The notes under the pieces: generated by a model
Told to the model about the DNA's origin: nothing
The model's input: only the letters and a program-made list of their open reading frames with translations
The model's database searches: none
Shown here: piece after piece, positions 1 through 22,204 of the stretch
How the letters are laid out: each line of letters begins with the position of its first letter
Position numbering within the stretch: position 1 is the first letter of the stretch
Source of the DNA: Amoebidium appalachense
Lineage: Eukaryota; Ichthyosporea
Length of the DNA stretch: 64,000 nt
Reading direction: 5' to 3'
NCBI GenBank assembly: GCA_963693365.1
Contig: CAVNZM010000007.1
Location: forward strand, 1,612,001-1,676,000
Program-made: the position numbers and the translations under genes

Positions 1-76
1 TGTGTGTGTGTGTGTGTGGGTGTGTGTGTGTTTTGGGGGGGGAGGGTGTGTGTGTGTGTGTGTGTGTTCGGGGGAG

Positions 77-110
<34 letters not shown>

Positions 111-343
111 AATGCAGGGGGAGGGGTGTGTGTGTGTGTGTGTGCTTGTGTATGTGCATGCGCGTGCGTGCGTATAGACGTTTGTGTGTGTGGAGGAGGG
201 GCGAGAAGGGAGGGATATGGCGTGTGTGTTGGGGAGGGGGAGGGGGAGTGGGGGGGGTGAGTTTGGGACTGTGTACGCGTGCGTGTGCGTGTGCATGTGT
301 GTGTGTGTGTTTTCTGTGTATGCAGTGTGTAGTGTGTGTGTGT

Positions 344-386
<43 letters not shown>

Positions 387-680
387 CTGTGTGTAATTAT
401 GTGTGTGTGCACCCAGTGTGTGCGGGCGCGCGAGCGCGTGTGTGTGAATGTATGGCTGCGTGTAAGCAAAACCCATAATAGATTAGGAGGTAGGAGGGAG
501 AGGGGGAAGGGCATGTTAGTAGAAGGTGCAAAGATGATCGTGGCCTCCAAGTGTTAAAAAAATGAAACTGTTATAATGGATCAAACAGAATCAAAAACAG
601 AGAAACAATCACAAGAGCAACCACGAAGAAAGCAGAACGGGAAGGGGACTCAGGCCCTGCACCGGGGTGTTTGTGTGTGT

Positions 681-715
<35 letters not shown>

Positions 716-751
716 GGGGGGGGGGGGGAGGGGGGGGGGGGGGGGGGGGAG
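1..751. repeat. TG/G-tract composite simple repeats
   Basis: No gene is visible. The stretch alternates (TG)n with poly-G runs of up to about 40 nt (around 80–109, 345–385 and 681–750). The short non-repeat spacer at 465–670 has no coding signature. The apparent reading frames are only translations of the repeats (runs of Cys-Val and Gly). Confidence 0.9.
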
Positions 752-850
752 GTTAGAAGACACTACAGAGTACAAGATGCAAATTCATAACGGACAAAAA
801 AAGGCAGAGTGGAAAGCACACAGAGCAGAGTAGGAATAATAAGCAAAGGG
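752..850 (-). mobile_element. SINE-like tail copy (3' part only)
   Basis: Read on the minus strand, this matches the 3' half of the repeat seen complete at 12283–12566 and 42031–42314. It has a CTTATTAT-type segment, then TTGTCCGTTATGA, then a TTCTAACC end that runs into poly-C and (CA)n, which appear on the plus strand as (TG)n and poly-G at 670–751. It is diverged and truncated, and the match was made by eye. Confidence 0.6.
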
Positions 851-2054
<1,204 letters not shown>

Positions 2055-2125
2055 TGGTTAGAATGGTATACATTACGGAGTGCACACATAACAGCGAAGG
2101 ATGCGGTGCATTGACAGGGCTTAAC
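2055..2125 (-). mobile_element. Probable diverged SINE-like tail
   Basis: The minus-strand reading ends in a TGTGCACTCCGTAATGTA-like segment and CATTCTAACC, resembling the 3' end of the SINE-like family, and it abuts a G-rich tract on the plus strand as other copies do. Divergence is high, so this is a tentative assignment. Confidence 0.35.
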
Positions 2126-2350
2126 CCAAGCAGAGAGGGGTGGGGGGAGGGAGGGAGGGAGAGAGAGGCTCAAATGAAAATGACTACAGAACGTGGTCGG
2201 CCTTCGGGAAGTTGAGTGGGTGGGTGGGTGCACGAGTGCTTGTGCGCCGGACAGTGTGTGCGTGTGTGCGCTCGTGTGCGTGTGCGTGTGCGTGTGTGTG
2301 TGTGTGTGTGTCCGTGTGTGTGTGTGCATGTGCGCATGCGTGTATGTGTG

Positions 2351-2420
<70 letters not shown>

Positions 2421-2436
2421 TGTGCGTTTGTGCTGT

Positions 2437-2490
<54 letters not shown>

Positions 2491-2658
2491 ACGCGTGCGT
2501 GTGTGTGTGCGTGCGTGTGTGCGCACGTATATGTGTGCGTGAAGCAGGAATGTGTGTGGGAACTGTCCACACACATAAACAGACAGAGCAAGATTTTGAA
2601 GGAAGAATAGACGTGCCTATCATACCTAAGAAAAGTAGCAGGTGGGAGGGGGGAGGAA

Positions 2659-2693
<35 letters not shown>

Positions 2694-3354
2694 GAAGGAA
2701 AGAGAGTACGGAATATAATAAAACCGTGCAAGAACACAAAAACCAGAATTGCTTACACCTTACACCCATAAAAACCCCGAACTTAGTCGAATTTCCACTC
2801 TAACAGCAAACCCCCAACATCACAACACCGTAAACACCAAATAATAGGTCACAACCATGTCGATAATAAACAATTCGTCTTTTCCCCCATATAGAGTGTA
2901 CAAAAGCGAAAGACACAGATCCACCGTCCCCCATAATCTACCTGAAATGAAGGAAAGATGGAGAACTTGCGTGGTTTGAAGGCTATCACAACAGAGCCAA
3001 GCGATAACTTGCAAAAGCTTTAGAGTCTAACTAACGTTAACACAGCAAAAAGAAACAGAAAAATAATGGAGCAAAATTTAGCTGCGCAGCTGTGGCTAAA
3101 CCAAGGAAAATCAACCCTGGGATGGGGCTCAATGCTCGTTTCTTCCGGCTTTCTCGTTGAACCCCAGTGTCAAAAATTTCAGTGAGTGATGACTCATCAC
3201 GATCGATCCGTGCGATGCACAAAAAGCCATCGAGTGATGACAGCACGCAAAGAAGTAAAAGTAAAAGCTCACCGTAGAGTCATTCATAATAAACCCATAA
3301 AACATTGTAAAAATCTACAAAGGAAAAGAAGGGGTGTGGCACGCATCAGTCACC
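2126..3354. other. Simple repeats, then upstream region of the penta-EF-hand gene
   Basis: 2265–2520 is a (TG)n array with a few interruptions, and 2660–2693 is poly-G. From about 2700 to 3354 the sequence becomes non-repetitive and leads to the first exon of the penta-EF-hand gene at 3355. No TATA or CCAAT motif stands out. Transcription probably starts somewhere in 2800–3350, but the sequence does not fix the position. Confidence 0.55.
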
Positions 3355-11812
<8,458 letters not shown>

Positions 11813-12124
11813 GTGGGTGGAGGTGGGGGGGTGGTGTTTTCTCTGTATTTCATACGACATCAATCTTGATAGATAGCTGTTTGTGGTGCAGTTGTGCTAT
11901 TGCTTGTGTGCTTATAGGTGCCCCGTGTTGATGATGGTCGGTTTCTGGAAGAAAGGGTATGTTATGGTGCGAAAGAGATTGAATTTTTTAATTTTTTGAT
12001 TTTTGGTGGTGGTGTGTGTATTTGGGGGGGGGGGGGAGGGGGGGGGGGGGGGGGGGGGGGGTATTTTGCTGTTGGGTTATGTGTTTGTAAACCGGAGCGT
12101 GCACATGAACACGCATACACACAC

Positions 12125-12221
<97 letters not shown>

Positions 12222-12235
12222 ACCTACACCCACAA

Positions 12236-12266
<31 letters not shown>

Positions 12267-12282
12267 TCACCGTTTTGCTCAC
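11813..12282. repeat. G-tract and (CA)n arrays downstream of the penta-EF-hand gene
   Basis: Poly-G at about 12025–12060, near-perfect (CA)n at 12129–12216, then poly-C at 12238–12264. The interval probably includes the gene's 3' end, but no AATAAA stands out. Confidence 0.7.
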
Positions 12283-12566
12283 CTTGCTTGCATAAGCAAC
12301 CCTGCTCGTCTTTGATCAAGACGGGTTGACCCACCCAAGTTCAGTTGATGCTGCTGTCTGAGTTGGAGCGTCGTATATACGCGGGCTAAGGGGTCGAAAC
12401 TCAGACGCAATTGATGACTTGGGCCCTCCCTGAGGATGGGCTCTGCTTATGACGCATACTGTGCGCATGGCTGATGCTGCATACTTGAATGTTTGCCTTT
12501 GCATGTGTCCTGCATCATGCTTCTCATCGTCTATGCGTACTTCGTACTGTGTTCCGCATTCAAACC
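12283..12566 (+). mobile_element. SINE-like element, full-length copy
   Basis: The copy runs from CTTGCTTGCATAAGCAACCC to CGTACTGTGTTCCGCATTC and is followed by poly-C (12570–12584) and (CA)n (12593–12638). Internal A-box-like TGTCTGAGTTGG and B-box-like GGGTCGAAACTC lie about 35 bp apart. It is very close to the copy at 42031–42314, differing at only a few positions, which implies fairly recent mobility. Confidence 0.75.
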
Positions 12567-12589
12567 CCCTCCCCCCCCCCCCCCACCCG

Positions 12590-12638
<49 letters not shown>

Positions 12639-12639
<1 letters not shown>

Positions 12640-12911
12640 ACCGACCAATGAAGCCTAACTCTTGGGTTCTGGGGGAAATGCAGCATGCGAGGCTGAGACT
12701 TTCACGTGCAAGAAGTAGCAGGCGGAGTGTCAACAGGTTAGGGGCCCAACCACTCTACTCCTCAAGTATAGTGATCTTTAGTCCCAGGCTGCATGCTTAC
12801 CATCAAGGGATATAGAATGTGGTAGCACCCTGTTTTGTTGGTTTGTGTGTGCGCTTCCCGGTTTCTTTTCGAATCAAAAATAGAATTTTTAGAAGAAGCA
12901 CCCCCTTACAC

Positions 12912-12943
<32 letters not shown>

Positions 12944-12945
12944 AA

Positions 12946-12976
<31 letters not shown>

Positions 12977-13364
12977 CATACACACACACACACATAGACA
13001 CAGACACACGTTCACGTAAACATACAGAAATAAATTAATAGTGGGAGAGAGACGTTCACGGTGATGCCACCTCACCAGCATCACCACCACCCCTACAATG
13101 TAAATCTGTTGTGGGATTATTCTAGACTAGCGTGAACTACCATAGAGTTGTGTGTGTTTGGGTTTTTTCCCCTGCTTCGTTTCGGCCTCTCCCTCTCTCT
13201 GTCTGTCTCACGCTCTCTCTCTCTCTTTTTGGTGGCGTTGGTGGTGTTTTTTCCCCCCTGTTTAAATATTGATTGCTTTTTTATTTATTTTTCAAAATGG
13301 TTTTTTTTTTGGGGGTAGGTGGGTGGGTGGGGGTGGGTTGGGGTTTGGTGGTGGTGGTGGTGGT

Positions 13365-13404
<40 letters not shown>

Positions 13405-14247
13405 CTGTTGTGTACATATTTCCGAGTCTCACACACGATTTTGATGTCACGGGTCAACAACTGCCACTGTAGCTAATATTAGTCTGTCCAATTGTGTTTC
13501 AGCCTCATGCTGTTTATTGAATCTCGAATGTTCTCGTCATTTAGTTTTGTAGGTTATCACTGTTTTGTTTTTTGTAGTGTTTAACTAATGACATTAGTTT
13601 GTGATAAGATACTGAACAGTAAGTACATAAAAACACACAAAAAAGGTAGGAATATATGGCAGACAATATCGCAGACAAAGCAAGCTATCAAATTGGTAGA
13701 GGAAGTGCTGGTATAAATAAAGCATTTTGTGGCCTATAAATTCTGGCATCATAGTATCCCGTACTTATCACAGTGCATGCATATGTGTCCTGTACTGCTG
13801 ATTTTTTTTTTCGCCCACGGCAATAAAAAAGCATGATATTAGGCGAATGGTCGATCCTTAAAACGCACCAGTGCGCTCCCTCCCAATCGTAAACACGCGC
13901 TGACCCCCCTTTTACCCAATCAGATACCGCCCGCCCCCCTCCCTTGCGGGTGCCATATGTGTCCTGTACTTATCACAGTGCATGCACATAAGCATGTTAT
14001 TGTAACTTGTCGTGTATGTATGGAATATTATGGGTAACCATTTCTCACTCAGAGATCTGGGTGTGTTATACTCGGGTCACTGTACGTGTATATGTTGTAC
14101 ATAATGTGGGTGTTTTTTCCACATGGTATAGTCTCGTTCACGTCCGGGTGTTCGTGTTTGTGTAAAACTTTGTATGTGTTTGTACATGTGGTGGTATGTG
14201 GGTTATGGTGTGGGTGTGCGCGCGCGTGTGTGTTTTTGTAGGGTGGT

Positions 14248-14278
<31 letters not shown>

Positions 14279-14329
14279 GCGAGCAAGAGGCTGTCGATCA
14301 ATATTCGGCCATGAATGCATACACACACA

Positions 14330-14405
<76 letters not shown>

Positions 14406-14514
14406 CACGGGCACATATGTGCGCGCGCACACACGCACGTGTACCCACAAACACACACGCAGAGAGAAAGAGACAGAGGAGAGAGAGAGTGTGTGTGTGT
14501 GTGTGTGTGTGTGT

Positions 14515-14561
<47 letters not shown>

Positions 14562-14572
14562 AGAGAGAGGGA

Positions 14573-14628
<56 letters not shown>

Positions 14629-15118
14629 TCTGAAAGCTGAGTTAAGGCCTAGGTCTGCAGCGTTTCAAACGCCCCTGCACACACATACATGCGCACTGTC
14701 GTTATGTACTCTAACTAGTAATTATGACCACACAGGCGCACAGTGCAACATGAAATACTAGCATGATTTGGGGGTTTAACCAACTTTGAAAGTGTTTGCA
14801 GGCAAAACAAATAAAATAACTTCAACGCATCCGCACAGTGTCGACTAAGCATGCGCAACGCGTGCGCTTGCAGCCTAGCGGCCGGGAAAATCGGTCCAGA
14901 CAGGAGTATAATAATGGAAGTCAATTGAGGCATATTACGCGGGAGATCGAGTTCCGATAGCACGGCAAAAGACTTGCTGAATGAATCAAGAGAAAAAGGG
15001 AGAGCGCGGAGGAGGGGGGGGGAGGGGGGATCGAGGACCCGGGGCCGGGGGAGAGCTGGGCTAAAAAAAAAAAAACAGTCAAAATATAAAAAATATAAAA
15101 AAAGTGTCTATGACTCAA
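12639..15118. other. Intergenic region with scattered repeats
   Basis: No gene was recognised. Contents are poly-C/poly-A/(CA)n at 12914–12995, poly-G at 13363–13404, a 32-bp segment repeated at about 13766 and 13957 (TATCACAGTGCATGCA with TGTGTCCTGTACT beside it), a poly-G tract at 14247–14276, (CA)n at 14321–14408, TG at 14489–14514 and (GA)n at 14518–14627. The 13420–14150 and 14640–15118 parts look unique but lack coding signal. Confidence 0.7.
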
Positions 15119-15220
15119 ATGATTGGCTGGCTACACTGATTGGTTGGCTCGCTGTGTTTAGGTCCCTCACACTGATTGGTTAACACAATTTTCTCAAATT
15201 TTCACGCATTTGATTGGCTT
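15119..15220 (+). promoter_or_regulatory. Cluster of four inverted CCAAT boxes
   Basis: ATTGG occurs at 15122, 15139, 15175 and 15213, three of them as TGATTGG, in about 100 bp that ends about 175 bp before the start codon of the secreted spondin-N gene. Clustered CCAAT motifs of this kind are bound by NF-Y in many eukaryotes. The promoter role is inferred from position and clustering. Confidence 0.5.
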
Positions 15221-15392
15221 ATACTGTATTACACAGGCACCCGCAAAGATGTGGTCACACGACACATGTTCAACAAAACCAGAACTTCTAAACCAAAAAA
15301 CACAGTCTACAATTTCCCCACCCTGCACACACAGCAGCACACCAAAAAAAAAGATATCTGCACATGATTTTCTAGCTTTTTTAGGTTGTAAA

Positions 15393-18191
15393 ATGGCGGG
15401 GAGATTAGTAATCGGGTGCGTGTGTGGGCTGGCGGGAATCACTCATGGAGCAGCCGTTAGGCGGCAGGTGCCGGCAACTGGTGGTGTCCAGACTCTAAAC
15501 GGAGTAAATTTTGCCCCTACAAAAACAGCCACTCCCGCGCTTTCTTTCAACACAGGGGTAGTTCAGTTCAACACAGGATTTCCACTTGTGACTCCAACAC
15601 CAACACCAACTTCCACCAAAGATGCTACGAAAAATCACCCCAACCAATGTCGGAGGAAACCTAAACACGACAAGTGCAGAGATCCTGAACCTAAACGGTA
15701 CTGCACTGAACTCAACAGGTGTTCTTGGAGGGAAGAACGACACCAACACTACACGTAGGCGCTGTTTTGGGTCAGCACAATACGACATCGTAGTCGATTT
15801 CGAGTTTCCAGCCGTCCTGCAAGCACTTTTCCAACAAGGAATTTTCTTTGGGCCACTTGTTGTTGTGTCCCATGGAAAGAAAGGTGCCGTGTGGAAAAAT
15901 GGAACAATGGCTTCAGACAGCCTCAAGAAATACATTATGACTGGGGCGACGGAGGATCTCCAAGAGCTGGAGATGAGCGAAAAACCAACAGCACACAGAG
16001 TGGTACGAAACCCCTGTCTTAAAAGTTTAAAGACCCTTGTGACGGCCTTAAAACCCCTACATCTCTTCGTGTTGTGTTCTTGTGGCCTCTGTACTGCTTT
16101 GTTGTGGACAGCTGCTGGCGCGGTCACGTGCACACACCTATCACTTCTATGGGGATACTGATAACTCCTCCTCCAACTCCTTCCCCTTTCTGCGTGGCCG
16201 CCTCCCATCCCTCCCTCTGTCCATTGCTTGGTATAGAAAGATGGCCGGAAGCCATTCACACCGACAGGGAGACTCACCACACACAGTTTCACGAGTATGA
16301 TCTAAATAACTTGTACGGCACCGTTGTATAAACAGTTACAATTTACGTACGTGCACATTCTAACAATGATTCCCGACTAGTACACTTAAGCTTACGCCAG
16401 CTAATTTTCGATTACCACACGAAGACGAACCGAGCACCATCATAATCGTTTCTCTTGTCACCGTGTTGTGTAGTCACGAAGTTTTCATTAAGAAAACTTG
16501 CAAGTACTCCAAAGAAAGTAAACAATATGCCTAACCACCTAAAAATGCACACACAGATTGCTTTCGATTCAACCAGAAGTCTCAACGGCACCGTGGAAGG
16601 CAGCATCGAAGTCAACGAAACCTCGTCTCTGTTTTCAGCCCTCAGCCGGCTGCAACCCTCCACTAATTTCTTTGCCGGTGCATCAGACGCCGAGCTCTGC
16701 GACATGAAAAAGGGAACGTGGGAACGGAACCTAACACTCAACATTTACCTTTACGACAGTGGGATAACGGAAATATACGCTCCCAGCTTATCATTCGAAT
16801 CCCCGGTCGCCGGCAGCGGCCCAACGGGAGAAGTGAACAATGTCGTGGATGGTGTTCCTGACGGCGTTGGTTCCTTCGACGATACATTCGTCAATCCGGC
16901 ACAAACAGCCCCTGCGGCAAGCGCCATTACCCCATCGGTCATGTCTGCTCAGAACTTCCCCCCCTCGGGGTCCGTCGCCGGCTCTCCCGGCCAGTTCATT
17001 CCCGCTCCTGCCCAATCGGTGCCCTCCACCCGGCAGAGACGCCAACAGCAGCAGGCGGCGGCCCCTGTCGGAGTTTCTGTTTTCCCGTCCAACCCCCCGG
17101 CTAGTGGTTCCTTCGGGCAGACTGACCCGTCTGCTCAGTCCAACGCCGCGCTGCCTGCAGCCAATGGGGTGACTTTTATGCCCCCCGCAACCAATCAGAA
17201 CCCTTCAAACACCGGGGGGCAGAATAGCGCGGGTAGTACTTTTAACTCTGGGGCGACATCTACCTCTGGTTCTTCGACCGCTCCCGTCACCTCTCCCGGT
17301 ACTAGTAGTAACAATATCATGATGCCGATGGATGGTGGTTTGTCTCCAAGCACCGATAAGCCAATCACGCTCGTTGCAGGCTCCAAGGACGAAGCATCCT
17401 CATTCTATGGCCTTCCAAAGAAAATCATCGTGGGCACCGTTCAGCTCTACCTCACCAAGACATGCGTGTCTTTCCCTCGCCCCGGTAAGAAAACTGCCAA
17501 TGAAAAGAAGCCAGCGGGTCCAGGTGATATGTTGCCTCCCTTCCGTGATCCCCCCCGGCTCTCCGTCGGCAACTCACCCGGTAACACAGCAGCAGAAAAC
17601 ACCACCACCACCACCACCACCACCACCGGCCCCAATTCAGCCCCTCCCATGAGTGTTCTTTCTACCCCGCAACAACCCGGAGTATCTGCCCAACAACAAC
17701 CCCAAACTCTGGGTAAACCCCAGGCCCAACCCCAGACTCAACTTCAGGGTGCACCGATCGCACAGCCGGTGGGTGGGAGTGTTTCGCAAACCGGACCTTT
17801 CTCCGGTTCGAACACTATCCCTGCACCTACGTCGTTTAACCCAGCCGGCGCCAACGTCCCCCCTTCCCAACCTCCCACGGCCGAAAGCGGCGCCGGACAA
17901 ACCACAACACAGGTTTCAACCAATAACAAGTCGCAGGTTGTAACGGGATCTACTAGTATGCCTCCGAGCGGCGTGGTGTCCATGCCATCCAATCAGAATG
18001 CCGGATCTGCCGGTGCGATCGGTGGCGCAGCCAATGGAAACACGGTGGTTTCGAGCAATAACCCTATGGGGTTTACGCCCCAGCCGGTGGCAGGTGGGAA
18101 TGGACCCAAACAGGCTGCCGCAGCGCCGAAACAGGGGCAGTTTAGGAGTTTTGGTTCTGACCAAATGGTATTTATTGATTTCAGAAACTAA
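15393..18191 (+). CDS. Secreted spondin-N domain protein with mucin-like tail (frameshifted)
   Basis: The start gives MAGRLVIGCVCGLAGITHG, a clear signal peptide, so the product is likely extracellular or surface matrix. Exons: 15393 to 15999 or 16002, 16237–16294, 16474–18191, with agreeing phases. A TPTPTPTSTK linker precedes a domain across all three exons (about residues 120–332) resembling Spondin_N: a YDIVVDFEF strand, then FGPLVVVSHGKKGAVWKNG, MASDSLKKYI, and finally FFAGASDAELC and YLYDSG, which match family positions around the phospho/metal-binding sheet. The last ~450 residues are Ser/Thr/Pro/Gln/Asn-rich, with polyThr near 17600, as in mucin-like linkers; no membrane anchor follows. 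The frame changes by one base in the A5 run at 15630–15634, where one extra A is the simplest explanation. Total is about 790 residues. A 34-nt intron (15586–15619) could also restore frame but would be abnormally short here. Confidence 0.72.
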
Positions 18192-18277
18192 ATTTGCGAA
18201 TTGAGCTATAATTTGAGTCCTGTAATTTACGTGTATATCTAGGTCATGTAGATACACTGCCTTCTCGTGTTTTGTAT

Positions 18278-18300
18278 AAGTTCACACTTAATGTGAACTT
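18278..18300 (+). terminator. Perfect 9-bp stem-loop downstream of the spondin-N gene
   Basis: AAGTTCACA, a CTTAA loop, then TGTGAACTT form a perfect hairpin 87 nt after the stop codon. It probably lies in the 3' UTR. A role in 3'-end formation or mRNA stability is inferred only. Confidence 0.35.
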
Positions 18301-19109
18301 TGAAAAAATCAACCAACGCGGCTGAGCGTGTACTGTTGCACATTTCAACTTCGGACATAGGGTTAATCAAATATGAAATGCATGCACACGTGTGCACTAC
18401 AGAGAATCCCACATACGGAGTTAATTATAAAGTCATCTGCCCCTTTTCTTCTCTTCCCCCCCCCCCCAGCCTCCCAGCCTCCTCCTGCCCCCCCCCCTCC
18501 GTGGTTTTCGATTATATGTCGTTGTGATCGTGAATTTTGCATGAATTTGGGCATGACTCCCCCCCCCACACACACACACACTTTGCCATCTGCTTTTCTG
18601 ATTCTTAGGAACCTCTCCCTCCTCCCCTCCCTCCCCCTTCCCCCTTTTGGCCAACTGTTACAGGCTTCAGCTCTGCGAGACTACGCTAGCTAGCATTGTC
18701 GATCAGGAAGCTTGAGCTCTCCCCCCCCCCCCTCCCCCCCCCCCCCCCCCCCCCCCCCTTCCCCAACCACACACTCACACACACACGCGCGCGCACCCAC
18801 ACCCCATACCGCTGCCACCACCACTGTGAATTCTAACAATATTAGGCAATCACCAAGCATCCATATAATACTGTGCATCAACACTCGCTGCAGAGGTGAG
18901 GGGGGGGGGGCAAGGGGGTACTCGCTGCAGGGGGGGGGGGGGGGGGGAAAGGGGGTATGTGAACACTAAATAGTTTACCCCGTTATTCATGTGTATGCCA
19001 GTGTCGATATACGGTATATATGGGTGCTTGGTGATGCCGCGGGGTCGTCCCTGGAGTTATTCGTTCCTCTCTTCTCTTCTCTTCTCTTATTCGACGGTTT
19101 CGTCAGGAT
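18301..19109. other. Intergenic, C-tracts and G-tracts
   Basis: No gene seen. C-tracts at 18721–18759, G-tracts at 18900–18950, and short CA runs. Confidence 0.7.
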
Positions 19110-19640
19110 AAAGATGAATATTAAATTCCTAAATCCAGAAAATGTCAATTTTGGAGTTTTAGAGGTCTGAAGTCGGAATTTATGGACTTAAATAAAATCT
19201 TAAAAGGAATTTAACTGATTTATTGCGTATAGTAAGGAATTTAGTACTATGTTAATAGTACATTAGGAGTATAATTTAATCCATAAATACAGAAATTGGA
19301 ATTTTAGCAAATCGTAAAAGGTCATTAATAGAATTAATAAAAGCATTTAAAATTTAATCAACAGGTTTATTAAGCAGAGTAAGGAATCTAGTACTATATT
19401 AATAGTATTATAGGAGTGAAATTAAATCATTCAATAATAGGAAAGAGAAAAGATGTATAACATAAATAAAAGTAAATTAAATACACAAAGGAATTATAGA
19501 GGGATATGAAGATGCCCTGAAACAAAATATGGAACACTTTTATATAGAGACATGTTAATTAGAGAATATATAAAAGGAACAATGGAAGTACAAGGGTATA
19601 GCGTAGGTGAGATTATAATAATAATAAAAAATGTGTATTA
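19110..19640. repeat. AT-rich island with degenerate ~150-bp direct repeats
   Basis: Base composition shifts sharply to AT. Two related units are visible, about 19205–19290 and 19350–19436, sharing GTAAGGAAT, TAGTACTAT, TTAATAGTA and AGGAGT blocks in the same order. The end of the second unit (TAGGAGTGAAATTAAATCAT plus TCAAT) recurs twice at 38245–38288 upstream of the Ca2+ ATPase. No open frame was found. Origin is unknown: a decayed element or an organellar insertion are both possible. Confidence 0.55.
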
Positions 19641-19791
19641 TTGTTGGAATTCACTGGTGGTGGTGGCGGAATGGGCGTGTGTGTGTGTGTGTGTGTCTGT
19701 GTGTTTTAAATTTTTTTTTTAATTTTTTTTTTTTTTTTGGGGGGGGGGGGGGGGGAGAAGGAGGAGGGGGAGGTGAGGGGATGGGGGGATG

Positions 19792-19822
<31 letters not shown>

Positions 19823-20612
19823 AGGGGGTAAAGGGGCTAAGGTTAGTGCCTATGGGGTGTTCCATAGCTGGATTTAATTAACCAAACTTTGATGGGGGTT
19901 GAGCTGGCTTTCAGGGAAATGAAACAAATAAATAAATAAACAAAAACAACAAGCTCAACGGGTTGGGTGTTGGTCTTGATAGCCCCCGGCCATAGCAGTG
20001 GATTGTCAATGGCCGCTGGCCGCACCCGGAATCAGAATGGGTGCGGAGGTAATGCTGGGAATTTGTGTGTGTGTGTGTGTGTGTGTGACTGTGTATGTAT
20101 GTCACGGGCCCCGGGGAGAGAGTGCTTGAGCTCTGTATTGGATGCCCCCGAAGGTTGTCGGGATGCATCAAGCGGCGGAAGGGGAAACGGGGTGAATCAG
20201 ATGTTCCATCACCTGCCTGCGGCTGGGCTTTTTGTGGAGGAGAGGGGTGGGGATGTGGGCGGGGGGGATAGACGGGGGGAGGGGGGGGGGGGGGGGGAGG
20301 CGGGGGGATCGGGGGATCGGGGACTCGGCGGCCCCCGGGGGCAAGAGGGGGGGGGGGGGGGGGGGGGGGTGGGGGGGTGGGGGGGCTAAACGACGGACTC
20401 GGTGTACATGCATATGACTGGGTGGTTGGGGAATGAGTTCACGTATCGTCCTGATGAAACCTGGTCTTTTTTTATTTTGGTTGGGGGGGGAGGGGGAAGG
20501 GGGGGGGGGGGGGGGAGGGGGAGAAGGTGGAGGGAAGGCTCTGTGGCATGTGTACAGTACCGGTTGGGATAGAACAACCCTGTGACAAAACTACCCCGAG
20601 ATAGAACAACCG

Positions 20613-20657
<45 letters not shown>

Positions 20658-21005
20658 AGGAAAAAAAGAAAGGGGAGTTCGATCCCTGACCTTCCATTTT
20701 GTATTTTTTTATCTATTATTTTATTTTGCCAGAAGTGTGCTTTTGCGGCCTTAAGCAAAAACCCACTGCAACTCTTGTCGTAGATACAGCCTGGCGATTG
20801 ATGTCGAGCTCCGTGGCATGTATACAGTGTTGTATCACACGACGAATGGGTATATATTATGGGAAGAAAGGGAATTACCTTGTGTGTGCATGCCATCGCG
20901 GAGATAGCCACTGGTTGGGATATTGTGCTCTTTAGTACCTACACCGAAAACCTGATTGTTTTTCTTTTTCTTTTTCTTTTTCTTTTTCTTTTTCTTTTTC
21001 TTTCT

Positions 21006-21075
<70 letters not shown>

Positions 21076-21618
21076 GGAGGACTGCACCCCGGTGGGGTGT
21101 TCTGAGCAACAACCGGGGAGGAGGGGAGATTTAGCTCCTTTAGATATATACCCACGACGAAACTGGGTGTGTGGGAGGAAAGGAACCGGTTGGGGAGGAG
21201 AGGGGTAGCGTGCCGCGGAAATGGCCCATGATGCACCGTCATGCCGGCACCGTCACATGCGATTTGGGGTCAAAGAAGCCGCAAAATTAAAGCTTTAACG
21301 ATTTTTTTTTTTTTTGGAAAAGATGGAGAGGCCTTTAAGGAGGGGAAAATAATCCAATTCCACCTGTCCAAAGCCGATCCGATTCAGTGTGTGTCAAGTG
21401 TGTCAAAATGTTTACAATTACTTTGAAACATCATGGCAAGTGGACCACAGAGTGACAAGTCGCGTGAGAAGTTCCGTTGCCCCCCCCCCCCCCCCCCCCC
21501 CCCGAATTTTTCCCCGGCCGGGCCTCAACCGCCGTGGCACCGAGAGGATCCGAGTCACAGTACATACATGCAGACACGACACATTGTGGCACATACGTGG
21601 CACACACCGCATGCTGTG

Positions 21619-21649
<31 letters not shown>

Positions 21650-21672
21650 ACACGCACACACACACACGCACG

Positions 21673-21753
<81 letters not shown>

Positions 21754-22039
21754 ACACTGACACACACACACGAACACACGCACGCATGCACACGCATGCA
21801 CGCACACACAGACACATACTCAATCTGGCACACATAGACCACACACACACACACTGTGACAGACACACACACACACACACACAACACACACACATACACA
21901 CACACACATACTGTACCGTACACAAGTGTACACACACGCACACACACACACAAACACATACCGTACAAATTAAACCTGTACATACACATACACACACACA
22001 CACACACCGTCACACACACACACACACATACAGACACTG

Positions 22040-22073
<34 letters not shown>

Positions 22074-22158
22074 ACACATGTCACACAGTGTCACACACAC
22101 ACACAAACACACACACACGTGCACACACACATGTCACACACACACACACACACACAAT

Positions 22159-22204
<46 letters not shown>

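Noticed and set aside
12340-12410. tRNA gene suggested by A-box and B-box-like motifs
   Set aside because: No cloverleaf can be drawn and the same sequence recurs as a dispersed ~280-bp repeat, so a SINE-like element is the better call.
15586-15619. A 34-nt GT–AG intron that would repair the spondin-N reading frame
   Set aside because: It restores frame, but all other introns seen are at least about 150 nt, and it would remove a natural Thr/Pro linker. A single extra A nearby is simpler.
19110-19640. AT-rich island as a protein-coding gene or an organellar gene
   Set aside because: No open frame of useful length in any frame and no recognisable organellar motif; kept only as a repeat.
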